Source: JBMYZL01 sp049610385 (GTDB lineage: Bacteria; Bacteroidota; Bacteroidia; Flavobacteriales_D; Sanyastnellaceae). Taken from it: 64,000 nucleotides of DNA. Shown here piece after piece: positions 35,659-44,790 of the stretch. Both the position numbers and the translations under genes were made by a program. Under the pieces are notes generated by a model that was not told the DNA's origin, searched no databases, and was given only the letters and a program-made list of their open reading frames with translations. Location: the NCBI GenBank assembly GCA_049610385.1, contig JBMYZL010000011.1:1-64000 (forward strand), written 5' to 3'. How positions within the stretch are numbered: position 1 is the stretch's first letter; every line of letters begins with the position of its first letter.

Positions 35659-36025
35659 AATTCAATTGCAGGGCACATCGAAAACCCCATCAGTCGTCTG
35701 CACGCTGGATCCATTTGCCATCGTTCTTTCCGGACGATCCATCCCTGAAAATTCAATTGAGTTTTACCGTCCCATCATGGATTGGGTCGATGCTCATTGC
35801 TCAAAAGAAGGAACCAATTTGGACATCAAAATCCGATTGGAATACTTCAATACGAGCAGCAGCAAATGTCTTATGGACTTGCTCAAACTGGTTGAAAAGT
35901 CGCCAAGCACTGCCGAAGTCCATTGGTATTACGAAGAAGAGGATGAAGATATGCTGGAGGCCGGCGAGGATTACGACGCCATCATCGACCTGCCATTCAA
36001 GCTCATTGCCACAGACGCGCTCTGA
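35642..36025 (+). CDS. siaC: SiaC family regulatory phosphoprotein (DUF1987)
   Basis: A 127-residue partner of SiaB. The family hallmarks are GRSIPENSIEFYRPIMDW and LEYFNTSSSKCLMDLL, with the conserved Thr71 in FNTSSSK as the expected phosphorylation site. The acidic C-terminus (EEEDEDMLEAGED) is typical. Two ATGs are available (35642 and 35651); both lie within or against the siaB 3' end. The gene overlaps the convergent ABC transporter by 23 bases. Confidence 0.82.
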   Translation: MTTMNEIQLQGTSKTPSVVCTLDPFAIVLSGRSIPENSIEFYRPIMDWVDAHCSKEGTNLDIKIRLEYFNTSSSKCLMDLLKLVEKSPSTAEVHWYYEEEDEDMLEAGEDYDAIIDLPFKLIATDAL

Positions 36026-38900
36026 TTCGCTCCGTCCAACTTGGGAATGAAATGAAGATTCCCAAGACAATGGTCATTCCCCACAGCACGAACATGTTGT
36101 ATGCAGGCGTAGACAATTTTAAACTACCGAGCATCTTTTTGGGCTGGTAAAAGCCGATTCCACCCGCTGGTGCTGGTAAAAATTCAGGATCTTGGTGGAT
36201 CATCGTTCCCATCGGCAAAATTCCCTCTTCAATTTCTCGAAAACGCACAGTCCTGTCGGTTTGCATCAACCAATCCCGCAAAGATTCATTTCTGTACTGC
36301 GCCTCCAATGTGGTCAAATTTGGCAAAGCCAGACGCAGTGAATCTCGCTCCACAAAAGCCGCTCTCGCGGCATCTCGATAGGCAGAACGAATTGACTCCG
36401 GACTGGATGTACTTCCCAACTCATAACCCCAAGAAGCCAACTCGGCTCGTGCGCGTTTCCATTCTGAACTTTGCAATGATGGGTTTTTGAGGCCCTCAAC
36501 AGCTCGATACCAGAAATCCCTCCGCCAGGCGGCGCGTTCAATCCGATCATTGACATTCACAACAGCGGCATCCATCGCATTGTCTCGACCGAATTCAACA
36601 GCCAAGGCTTCAAAACCCCAGCGCGATGCCATCATTTCACCCACCCAAGGAATGGATCGACTACCCAAAAAAACAGGATTGAATCGATCGAACCGAACAA
36701 TGGCACCGCCAAAAATGATTTGCGGTATAATCAGCAGTGGAATGCTGATGTAAATCACTTTGACCGAATTCAGCACATTGGAGAGGAAGAGCCCGAGCAT
36801 ATTTGCAAATGCCCCCAAGCTAAACAGGATGACGACCATCCAAATCAACCCATCCCGGATCTCCATGACCTCTGCGGCCACGACCACAAAGGTGATGGCT
36901 GAAAGAGCCGACCATCCCCACATCATCACAACTTTGGATAAGACATAGGCGTGCCAGTTCAAATGCAAGAAGCGTTCCCTGCGAAGAACTGCCCGATCCC
37001 TGATGATCTCTTCCGCACTGATGCTGAGACCGATAAACAAGGCAACGATGACAGAAATAAACAGAAACTGCGGAAAATTCTCACTGTTTCCAAAAGAGTA
37101 GCCAGAGCTGTCACCAACATGAAAACGCAAAAACAAAGCCAAAACACCGGATAGGACGGGAGCCTCTAACAAGTTCAGAAGCAGATAAGAACGGTTTGCT
37201 GTTTTCGTTCGCCAATCCCTTGCCAGAAAAGTGAGGAACTGTTTGCCCCATTTCGGTGATTTGAATTCAGGCAATCCACCAGATTCATCACGTTGATTAT
37301 CCCGAATCTCCGCATGAGCGGATGAGGCCAAATAAGCCGCATGCCATTCCGAAGGCGGGATTTTTCGAATATCTGTCAGGTGGCCCCACTCATCCACCAT
37401 TCGAGCCTCCAAAATGTTGAATACATGTTCAGGATTCACATGACCACAAGAGGAACAAATCACTTCATGTGCAGAGACTTCTTCTGAAATGGACTTAAAG
37501 TAGGCCAAACTGTGCATGGGATTGCCTTGGTACACTGGATATCCACCCGTATCCAAGATCAACAAATGGTCGAACAACTTGAATATATCCGAACTCGGCT
37601 GGTGGATCACCACCACAACCAATGTGCCTCGATGAGTCAATTCTTTGAGCAAGTCCATGATGTGCTCACTGTCCCGGCTGGACAATCCACTCGTCGGTTC
37701 ATCGACAAACAAGACCCGAGGCGATCGAATCAATTCCAGTGCAATGTTCAGTCTTTTGCGTTGACCGCCTGAGATGGTTTTGTCCAATACCGAGCCCACC
37801 TTGAGATTTCGGGTCTGAAACAGACCCAACCGACCAAGAAGTGCATCCGTCTGGGCATCCAACCAAGAATCCTCAGCATCACGGAAACTTAAACTGGCCG
37901 CATAACGCAGGTTCTCAAATACGGTCAACTCCGAGAAAAGCACATCCTCTTGTGCGACATAGCCAATCGTTCCCTTCACTTGATCTGGTTCCGCATGCAA
38001 GTCAACACCATTGAGCAATACCCGTCCAGATGTTGGAGTCAAATTGCCATTCAGAAGGTTGAGCAATGTGGACTTTCCCGAGCCACTGGCACCCATCATG
38101 CCCACCAACATTCCCCCTTGCAATCGCAAATTCAAAGGATGCAAAGCTTGGGTCGCCGGGCGCTTGAATTCATGTGCAAGTTGGATGGCTTCCAAATGCA
38201 GAGGAGATTTGGGTTGGGCATGGAGCAGACGTCGTGCCAATTCACTGAAGAACAACGTTTCACCATCTTTTGACTTGATAACACTGCCAGGTGTAAATGG
38301 CATGACCAAACCAACTGGGAATGGCACCGAATTCAAAGTCGCTGCTTCATTTCCATTCCATGATACGAAGAACAAATCTTCATCGTGTGCCTGAACCGCT
38401 CGCACCTCACTTTCGGAACCTACCGGAATGCGCATCACTCCAGAGGAATCTTCTAGATTTCCACAAATCAGTCCATCTATTCGTTCAATGATGTCTTGCG
38501 GCAAATGAAGGGCATCCGCCACGTGTGTGAGAAAACTTTCTGAATCAATGGGTTGATTTGTGGCCTTCGTGAACTCCACCAGCCTGGCATACACAATGAG
38601 TCTCTCCTTTCGGTCCAACTGCCGGTTGATCTCTTGGCAAGTCCGCATGAGTTTGACCGAAAGTTTGGCTAAATTCTTTTCCGCCATGCCCGAACTGGAA
38701 ACGGCATTGAATTTGTTGAGAATCAAATCGTATTTCAGCAAATACTCATCGCTGATGTTCTTGGTCAAACGACTGCGCAAATATCGACTCGCCGCTTGGC
38801 GTCCCCACAAGGCCTCGCGACCATTTCCACCCGCAGCAAACAATGCAAATAATTGCATTAAGGCATTCAAAATCCCGGTGGTCATTCCTGTGGATGTCAT
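36003..38900 (-). CDS. Large ABCG-type ABC transporter with TerB-like N-terminal domain
   Basis: A 965-residue half-transporter. Residues ~1-145 are all-helical and resemble TerB-like domains; 150-230 is a short beta domain. The ATPase domain has Walker A GASGSGKST (270-278), the signature ISGGQRKRL, Walker B VLFVDEPTSGL and the H-loop VVIHQPSS. A CSSCGHVNPEHVFNILE segment (~485) between ATPase and membrane parts resembles a zinc knuckle. The membrane region has about six helices, a large extracytoplasmic insert and a last helix near the C-terminus. Substrate unknown. It lies 42 bases downstream of the beta-helix lipoprotein gene and is probably co-transcribed with it. Confidence 0.88.
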   Translation of the reverse strand: MTSTGMTTGILNALMQLFALFAAGGNGREALWGRQAASRYLRSRLTKNISDEYLLKYDLILNKFNAVSSSGMAEKNLAKLSVKLMRTCQEINRQLDRKERLIVYARLVEFTKATNQPIDSESFLTHVADALHLPQDIIERIDGLICGNLEDSSGVMRIPVGSESEVRAVQAHDEDLFFVSWNGNEAATLNSVPFPVGLVMPFTPGSVIKSKDGETLFFSELARRLLHAQPKSPLHLEAIQLAHEFKRPATQALHPLNLRLQGGMLVGMMGASGSGKSTLLNLLNGNLTPTSGRVLLNGVDLHAEPDQVKGTIGYVAQEDVLFSELTVFENLRYAASLSFRDAEDSWLDAQTDALLGRLGLFQTRNLKVGSVLDKTISGGQRKRLNIALELIRSPRVLFVDEPTSGLSSRDSEHIMDLLKELTHRGTLVVVVIHQPSSDIFKLFDHLLILDTGGYPVYQGNPMHSLAYFKSISEEVSAHEVICSSCGHVNPEHVFNILEARMVDEWGHLTDIRKIPPSEWHAAYLASSAHAEIRDNQRDESGGLPEFKSPKWGKQFLTFLARDWRTKTANRSYLLLNLLEAPVLSGVLALFLRFHVGDSSGYSFGNSENFPQFLFISVIVALFIGLSISAEEIIRDRAVLRRERFLHLNWHAYVLSKVVMMWGWSALSAITFVVVAAEVMEIRDGLIWMVVILFSLGAFANMLGLFLSNVLNSVKVIYISIPLLIIPQIIFGGAIVRFDRFNPVFLGSRSIPWVGEMMASRWGFEALAVEFGRDNAMDAAVVNVNDRIERAAWRRDFWYRAVEGLKNPSLQSSEWKRARAELASWGYELGSTSSPESIRSAYRDAARAAFVERDSLRLALPNLTTLEAQYRNESLRDWLMQTDRTVRFREIEEGILPMGTMIHQDPEFLPAPAGGIGFYQPKKMLGSLKLSTPAYNMFVLWGMTIVLGIFISFPSWTERIRARLWQ

Positions 38901-38942
38901 GCGCGATTGTACGCATTCCTTCTCCCAAGGTTACGTCAAACC

Positions 38943-40433
38943 TCAGGGCTGTCGCTCAAAACAACCTTTGTCTGGCAATCCCACCGCACGGGGAAATCCG
39001 TCCAGGTCAGTGGCTATGGGGAACTGTGCATTCCCACCTTCCCAGAGGGAATTGTTGCCTGTTAGGTGAAAGTCGCGTTCCAACTCATCCAAAAAAGGCG
39101 GTTCCTCGTCAGTCGTGCAATCTTGCAACAAGGACATCGGAAAATCGGGGTCTTGAACATCAACAGCACCATTGACAAACAAGGGGGCCAAAGGGGCATT
39201 CAACAAATCGACAACAAATTCATCAAAGTCATCCAAAGTGGCATTGTTTCCCCAAACGATGCAATTGTTGAATTGTGAACCTTCTAATGAACGAATTTGC
39301 GTAGAGCCGTCCCCCGCCTGATACCAATCATTGAACAAAACCGTAGGCGCTTGTCGAACACCATCAACCGCATAATTCGCAAACGTGCAATGGTCCATGC
39401 GATACACGCCCCCCAGAGTGAATGCCGCGCACATCTGGCCACAGTCATAAATCAGGTTGTTGTATCCATCAATATTCGCGCCTTGCGCTAGCAAACCAAT
39501 CCCTGTCATGTTGTGGATGATGGAATTGGTCATCGTCAATGCGGGGAGGTCCGGAGCGCCAATTGTGTCCACTTGAAGCCCGATGGTGCCATTTTTGATT
39601 TGAACATGGTTCATTCGGCTGTCGAGAGATCCAAACAACCAAATGCCACCTCGAGCGACTGTGTACAACTCTGTTTCTGGTCCGAAATCGACTTCAAATT
39701 CAATGCCCCAACTACCGGGCAAATTGGCGTAGTTATCGTCCAGTCGGTCCCCTTGAAAAGTGATGGGGTTTTCCAAAGTCCCCTGGGCATCCAAGGTGGA
39801 TTGATAAACCAACAATCCACCTCCGTTGTGAACATAAACTTCAGTGCCTGGCAAAATGGTCAAACTGCAACCTGCGTCAACTTCCACAATTCCATAGACG
39901 ACATGCGGCAATTCAGGTGTCCAAATTTCATTGCAATCCAAAACCGTGAGACCATTTGCTTGTTGACCGTGAAAAATGGCATTTGCTCCCCATGCTGCCA
40001 ACTGAACACGTTGATCATTGCCATTGGTGACGAAACGAATGCCGTCCTCCATCACAAAAGGACTTTCATCATCTGTAGGGTCCACGGTCACCTCTATGAA
40101 TATCCAGAGGCTGTCGCCTGCCAACAAGGGAACTTGCTCAAATGCATTTCCTGACATGCCATCCACATTCACGCGAAAAGCCGAAGAGATGCCCGACTCC
40201 AAGGAAATTTCATCGATTTCGACGGGTTCTGTATGCCGATTGTACACTTTCAAAGGCAACGTCACTGAACCAATGGTTGTGAAGACCGTATCAAACAAAA
40301 TGGTGTCTGCTGAAAATTCCAGTTTCAAGGAAGGATCATCCGAAAATGCATTTCTTTGGCACCCCGTCATTCCGGCCCACAAGGCCAAGCAAAGAACCAC
40401 ACAACCAACAATCAACGAGGCTTTATCTCCCAT
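38943..40433 (-). CDS. Beta-helix lipoprotein
   Basis: A 496-residue protein with a lipoprotein signal (lipobox MTGC, Cys25) and many short beta strands in the repeated pattern of a right-handed parallel beta-helix (e.g. GGIWLFGSLDS, MNHVQIKNGTIGLQV, LTMTNSIIHNMTGIGLLAQG). The N-terminal ~100 residues form a beta-sandwich region with GDSLWIFIEVTVDP. Such proteins bind or cut polysaccharide, or scaffold outer-membrane complexes; no catalytic motif is evident. The ATG at 40433 is chosen for the signal peptide. It diverges from the AlkA-like gene across 29 bases. Confidence 0.78.
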   Translation of the reverse strand: MGDKASLIVGCVVLCLALWAGMTGCQRNAFSDDPSLKLEFSADTILFDTVFTTIGSVTLPLKVYNRHTEPVEIDEISLESGISSAFRVNVDGMSGNAFEQVPLLAGDSLWIFIEVTVDPTDDESPFVMEDGIRFVTNGNDQRVQLAAWGANAIFHGQQANGLTVLDCNEIWTPELPHVVYGIVEVDAGCSLTILPGTEVYVHNGGGLLVYQSTLDAQGTLENPITFQGDRLDDNYANLPGSWGIEFEVDFGPETELYTVARGGIWLFGSLDSRMNHVQIKNGTIGLQVDTIGAPDLPALTMTNSIIHNMTGIGLLAQGANIDGYNNLIYDCGQMCAAFTLGGVYRMDHCTFANYAVDGVRQAPTVLFNDWYQAGDGSTQIRSLEGSQFNNCIVWGNNATLDDFDEFVVDLLNAPLAPLFVNGAVDVQDPDFPMSLLQDCTTDEEPPFLDELERDFHLTGNNSLWEGGNAQFPIATDLDGFPRAVGLPDKGCFERQP

Positions 40434-40462
40434 TTGTGCGCAAAGATGAGGAACTTGGCAGG

Positions 40463-41077
40463 ATGAACGCACCTCACCATAAAATTGTTGCGCACATTCG
40501 GCCGCGAGATTCGATCATGGCAAATCTGATTGAGTCTCAGGGGGCCTTGTCCTTTCCGCCGCCCCTTCCTCCTTTTGCTGCCTTGTGCCGAATCATCATT
40601 GGGCAACAATTAAGCACGCGCGCAGCAGCCACGGTTTGGGGGCGTTTTCAACATCAATTCGGAAAGGCCGATTCCTTGAAGCCTGATCATTTGAGAAATT
40701 CAGATGAGGTTGCTTTGCGCCAATCTGGATTGAGCCGAGGCAAATCCGCCTCAATCCAGGCCTTGACAACAGCCTTCACCGAAAATCAAAATCAATTTAC
40801 ATTCCCTGCCGATGACCCACGTTCCAATGAAGAAATTGCCGGCATCTTGCAACAAATCAGAGGCATTGGACCCTGGACCTCACAAATGTTCTTGATGTTC
40901 ACTTTGAGAAGACCGGATGTTTTCGCGTCTGGGGATTTGGGCATCCAAAAGGCCATCGGCCGCCTCTACATGCCCAATGAAAATCGCCCAACAGCAGGAG
41001 AGTGCTTAGAGCGATCCGAAGCGTGGTCCCCACATCGTTCCATGGTTTGTTTCCATCTTTGGCAATCACTTGAATGA
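40463..41077 (+). CDS. AlkA-like DNA-3-methyladenine glycosylase
   Basis: A 204-residue helix-hairpin-helix DNA glycosylase that removes alkylated bases. Present: RIIIGQQLSTRAAATVWGRF, the HhH IRGIGPWTSQMFLMF, and the catalytic aspartate in DVFASGDLGIQKAI. It is short and lacks AlkA's N-terminal TBP-like domain, as in the MAG/AlkA-like subgroup. The ATG at 40463 is preferred because the longer in-frame start falls inside the opposite gene. Confidence 0.88.
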   Translation: MNAPHHKIVAHIRPRDSIMANLIESQGALSFPPPLPPFAALCRIIIGQQLSTRAAATVWGRFQHQFGKADSLKPDHLRNSDEVALRQSGLSRGKSASIQALTTAFTENQNQFTFPADDPRSNEEIAGILQQIRGIGPWTSQMFLMFTLRRPDVFASGDLGIQKAIGRLYMPNENRPTAGECLERSEAWSPHRSMVCFHLWQSLE

Positions 41078-41115
41078 AAAACGACCCGCCCCCAGATGAT
41101 GGAGACAGGTCGTTT
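41075..41115 (-). terminator. Terminator between rpoD and the AlkA-like gene
   Basis: AAACGACC (41079-41086) pairs with GGTCGTTT (41108-41115) around a 21-base loop. On the minus strand it is followed by TTTTTC, so it may end rpoD; it could also act on the plus strand. The long loop makes this less certain. Confidence 0.5.
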
Positions 41116-41135
41116 CAAATGATGATTCAGGACGT

Positions 41136-42005
41136 TTAACCCAAGTATCCTTTCAAAATTCGACTGCGGCTCGTATGCTTCAAGCGGCGAATCGCCTTCT
41201 CCTTGATTTGACGAACACGCTCGCGGGTCAAATCAAATCGTTCTCCGATTTCCTCAAGTGTCATCGGATGTTCGCCATTCAAGCCGAAATACAATCGAAC
41301 GACATCTCCTTCACGAGGCGTCAATGTGCGCAAGGACCGCTCAATCTCCTTCCTCAACGACTCATTCATCAAGTCTGTGTCAGGGGATGGCGTGTCTCCA
41401 GTGCGCATCACGTCATACATCGTTGAAGAGCTGTCATCACCGTCCTTCAATGGGGCATCCATCGATACGTGACGCCCCGCATTCTTCATACTCTGCTTGA
41501 CTTCGTCCAATGTCATGTCCAAGGTCTCTGCAAGTTCAGCAGCTGTGGGGGGACGCTCAAACTCTTGCTCTAGTCGCGCGAAGGCCTTGTTGATTTTGTT
41601 GATGGAACCAATTTTGTTCAAGGGCAACCGCACAATCCGGCTCTGCTCAGCAAGCGCCTGCAAAATCGACTGTCGAATCCACCAAACGGCATAAGAGATG
41701 AACTTGAAACCACGGGTTTCGTCGAATCGCTGAGCCGCTTTGATCAAACCGAGGTTCCCTTCATTGATCAAATCTGGCAAGGACAAACCTTGATTCTGAT
41801 ATTGTTTAGAAACTGAAACCACAAAACGAAGGTTGGCCTTTGTCAATTTCTCCAATGCCACTTGATCGCCTTGCTTGATGCGACGAGCCAACTCCACTTC
41901 CTCCTCAGCCGTGATCAAATCCACACGGCCGATTTCCTGAAGATACTTGTCGAGCGATGCCGTTTCTCGGTTTGTGACCTGCTTGGTGATTTTCAGTTGC
42001 CTCAT
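41136..42005 (-). CDS. rpoD: Primary RNA polymerase sigma factor (RpoD/SigA)
   Basis: A 289-residue group-1 sigma factor of the short Bacteroidota form that recognises TTTG/TAnnTTTG promoters. It lacks region 1.1 and shows region 2 (SLPDLINEGNLGLIKAAQRFD, FKFISYAVWWIRQSI), region 3 (AELAETLDMTLDEVKQ) and region 4.2 helix-turn-helix (MTLEEIGERFDLTRERVRQIKEKA). It lies 86 bases downstream of pnp on the same strand. Several promoters elsewhere in this window match the sigma factor's expected specificity. Confidence 0.96.
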   Translation of the reverse strand: MRQLKITKQVTNRETASLDKYLQEIGRVDLITAEEEVELARRIKQGDQVALEKLTKANLRFVVSVSKQYQNQGLSLPDLINEGNLGLIKAAQRFDETRGFKFISYAVWWIRQSILQALAEQSRIVRLPLNKIGSINKINKAFARLEQEFERPPTAAELAETLDMTLDEVKQSMKNAGRHVSMDAPLKDGDDSSSTMYDVMRTGDTPSPDTDLMNESLRKEIERSLRTLTPREGDVVRLYFGLNGEHPMTLEEIGERFDLTRERVRQIKEKAIRRLKHTSRSRILKGYLG

Positions 42006-42090
42006 TTACAGATGATTTTCTTTTTTACAAAATGGAAACCGCTCCTAGGGAACGAATTCTTGAACGCAGAAGTTACAGTCTTCAGAGATT

Positions 42091-44322
42091 TTAGGAGCGA
42101 GAGCGATCTCGATCAGAACGACGACGGTCTCCGCCTCGATCTCCGCCCCGTTCGCCTCCACGACGAGGACGGTCTTCTCTTTCAACATATCCTTCCGGCT
42201 TCGGGAGGAGAACCTTCCGACTCAATTTGATTTTTCCAGTCTTTGGATCACGTCCAACAACCTTGAATTTGACCAGCTCACCTTCTTTGAGCACATCTTC
42301 AACATTGTCGACGCGCTTCCAATCCAACTCGGAAACGTGCAACAACCCATCTTGACCTGGGATCACTTCAACAAAGGCGCCATATGGCATGATGCTCTTG
42401 ACCTTGCCTTCATATTCCTCGCCTATTTCAACGGTTGGTGGGAAGGCAATCGCACGAATGCGTTTTTCTGCTGCATCAATTGCCGCTTTATCGCTCGCCG
42501 CGATTTCCACAATGCCCTTTCCATCCACATCTTCGATGCTAACTGTGGTATTGGTTTCCGCTTGAATTTCTTGGATGATTTTCCCACCCGGTCCGATGAT
42601 TGGACCAATGGATTCACCTGGAACTTCGAACGTGATGATTCGTGGCGCGTGATCCTTGTAATCCGGACGTGGCTCAGACAAGCTTTGCAACATTTCCTTG
42701 CGAATGTGATGCCGTCCATCACGTGCTTGCGCCAAAGCCTCACGGAGTTGCTGGAAACTCAAACCTTTAATTTTGATATCCATCTGGCAGGCCGTGATGC
42801 CATCCTCAGTACCCGTTACTTTGAAATCCATGTCACCCAAATGATCTTCATCTCCGAGGATATCTGAGAGGACCACGTATTTGCCAGATTCTTGGTCTGT
42901 AATCAACCCCATGGCAATGCCAGAAACTGGAGATTTGATTTTGACACCGCCGTCCATCAGTGCCAATGTACCCGCGCAAACCGTGGCCATGGAAGACGAA
43001 CCATTGGATTCGAGAATCTCGGACACGAGGCGAATGGTGTAAGGGCAGTCTTCTTGCGCTGGCAAAACAGCTTTCAGAGCCCGGAGTGCCAAATTTCCGT
43101 GTCCCACTTCTCGACGACTTGTGCCCCGCAAGGGCCGCTCTTCTCCAGTAGAGAAGGGTGGAAAATTGTAGTGCAACAAAAATTTCTCCGTCTTCCGGAC
43201 CAAAGCACCATCAATCAATTGCTCATCGAGTTTGGTTCCCAAAGTCAGCGTGGTCAGAGACTGTGTCTCTCCACGTGTAAAAATTGAACTGCCATGGCAA
43301 CTGGGCAAGTAATCTACCTCTGTCCAAATGGGACGAATCTCCTCCGGTGAGCGACCATCCAATCGCGTGCGCTCATTCAACAACAAATCACGGACCGCTT
43401 TTTTCTGGGCGGTTCCGATGTACTGACGAAGCATGAAACCTTTTTCTGCAACTTCCTCCTCGTCCATTGTTCCGACAAACTCCTCTTTCAAGGCGCTAAA
43501 CGACTCTTTCCTTTCTTCCTTGGTTGAACCCGTCTTGGCCGCCTCATAAAATTTGGGATACAACTCATTCATGACCCGATCCTTCAAATCAGAGTCGTGA
43601 TTTTCATGGGAATATTCGCGTGTAACACCGAAGTGCCCTGTTTTCTTCGCCAAAGAAATTTGGGCTTCGCATTGATCTTGAATCGCCTTGTGAGCGACCT
43701 CAATGGCGTCGACCATTTCGTCTTCACTGACTTCACTCATCTCCCCTTCCACCATCACGATGGAATCCATCGATCCCGCAACCATGATGTCCATATCAGC
43801 CGATTCCAACTCTGTTTTTGTGGGATTGACCACAAAATTTCCGTCAACACGTGCCACGCGCACTTCCGAAATCGGACCATCAAAAGGGATGTCCGAAACC
43901 GCAATGCAAGCTGACGCTGCCAATCCCGCCAAGCTGTCCGGGAGCACTTCTGCATCTGCAGACATCAACTGAATCATGACCTGGGTGCCCGCATGATAAT
44001 CGCTTGGAAATGTGGGACGCAAAGCACGGTCAACCAATCGCATAACCAAAACTTCAGTATCCGAAGGTCGAGCCTCACGCTTGAAAAATCCTCCTGGGAA
44101 TTTGCCCGCAGCGGCATACTTCTCGCGATAATCCACCGTCAATGGCAAAAAATCAACGTCATCGCGCACATCATGTGCGGAAACGACTGTGGCCAGAAGC
44201 ATTGTGTCGCCTGACCGAACGACTACCGAACCATGCGCTTGTTTCGCAAGTTTTCCGGTTTCCAAAGTGATCTCACGCCCGTTGCCGAGATCAATGGTTT
44301 CATTGTGTACCGTATAATTCAT
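42091..44322 (-). CDS. pnp: Polyribonucleotide nucleotidyltransferase
   Basis: A 743-residue phosphorolytic 3'-to-5' exoribonuclease and part of the RNA degradation machinery. It has two RNase PH cores (FFKREARPSDTEVL and FTRGETQSLTTLTLGT with PFSTGEERPLRGTSRREVGHG), a KH domain (IGPIIGPGGKIIQEIQAETN), an S1 domain (GKVKSIMPYGAFVEVIPGQDGLLHVSEL) and an Arg/Gly-rich tail (RPRRGGERGGDRGGDRR) that is longer than in E. coli. It follows rpsO with a hairpin between them. Confidence 0.97.
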   Translation of the reverse strand: MNYTVHNETIDLGNGREITLETGKLAKQAHGSVVVRSGDTMLLATVVSAHDVRDDVDFLPLTVDYREKYAAAGKFPGGFFKREARPSDTEVLVMRLVDRALRPTFPSDYHAGTQVMIQLMSADAEVLPDSLAGLAASACIAVSDIPFDGPISEVRVARVDGNFVVNPTKTELESADMDIMVAGSMDSIVMVEGEMSEVSEDEMVDAIEVAHKAIQDQCEAQISLAKKTGHFGVTREYSHENHDSDLKDRVMNELYPKFYEAAKTGSTKEERKESFSALKEEFVGTMDEEEVAEKGFMLRQYIGTAQKKAVRDLLLNERTRLDGRSPEEIRPIWTEVDYLPSCHGSSIFTRGETQSLTTLTLGTKLDEQLIDGALVRKTEKFLLHYNFPPFSTGEERPLRGTSRREVGHGNLALRALKAVLPAQEDCPYTIRLVSEILESNGSSSMATVCAGTLALMDGGVKIKSPVSGIAMGLITDQESGKYVVLSDILGDEDHLGDMDFKVTGTEDGITACQMDIKIKGLSFQQLREALAQARDGRHHIRKEMLQSLSEPRPDYKDHAPRIITFEVPGESIGPIIGPGGKIIQEIQAETNTTVSIEDVDGKGIVEIAASDKAAIDAAEKRIRAIAFPPTVEIGEEYEGKVKSIMPYGAFVEVIPGQDGLLHVSELDWKRVDNVEDVLKEGELVKFKVVGRDPKTGKIKLSRKVLLPKPEGYVEREDRPRRGGERGGDRGGDRRRSDRDRSRS

Positions 44323-44369
44323 CTATCTCTGTAAGTGCATCCATGAGGTCCGCCCCGTTGGGCAAGACG

Positions 44370-44416
44370 AAAAACGCAAAGAGGGCCAAGTGCTCCTTCG
44401 CACTTGCCCCCTTTGC
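44370..44416 (-). terminator. Hairpin between rpsO and pnp
   Basis: On the minus strand a long imperfect stem (left arm near GCAAAGGGGGC, right arm GCCCTCTTTGC) ends in GTTTTTC. It may be a partial terminator/attenuator or an RNase III processing site, as between rpsO and pnp in E. coli. Confidence 0.5.
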
Positions 44417-44437
44417 ATCAGTGTTTTTGTGTGGTCA

Positions 44438-44707
44438 TCACCGGCGCAAGCCGAGTTCCGCCACAATGGCGCGGTAACGCGCGATATCTTTCGCTTTCAA
44501 GTAATCCAACAACTTTCGCCGCTTGCCCACCAGCTTGATGAGCGCTCGTTGCGTGTGAAAATCTTTGCGATTTTTTTTCAAATGCTCAGTCAAATGACTG
44601 ATGCGAAATGAAAACATGGCGATTTGCGCCTCTGCGCTGCCCGTGTCTTTTTCATCTTTGCCATGTTTGGCAAAAAACTGTTTCTTTTTTTCAGCGTCTA
44701 AATACAT
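44438..44707 (-). CDS. rpsO: 30S ribosomal protein S15
   Basis: A small-subunit protein that binds 16S rRNA helix 22. The 89-residue form starting at ATG 44707 (MYLDAEKKKQFFAKHG) has the family length and motifs: TGSAEAQIA, ISHLTEHLKKNRKDFHTQRAL and LVGKRRKLLDYL. A four-codon longer in-frame start (44719) is less likely. It heads the rpsO-pnp unit and has a consensus promoter upstream. Confidence 0.97.
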   Translation of the reverse strand: MYLDAEKKKQFFAKHGKDEKDTGSAEAQIAMFSFRISHLTEHLKKNRKDFHTQRALIKLVGKRRKLLDYLKAKDIARYRAIVAELGLRR

Positions 44708-44748
44708 GTGCGAAATCAAATTGATGTTCGTGATGCGTTATTGCGGTG

Positions 44749-44780
44749 CAAAAGTACTGGGTTATCTATTCAAAACCAAA
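44749..44780 (-). promoter_or_regulatory. Consensus promoter of rpsO-pnp
   Basis: On the minus strand TTTG (44777-44780) and TACTTTTG (44749-44756) are separated by 20 bases, a full match to the phylum consensus. Transcription would begin near 44742 with a leader of ~35 bases. Confidence 0.75.
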
Positions 44781-44790
44781 CCCTTCAGGA

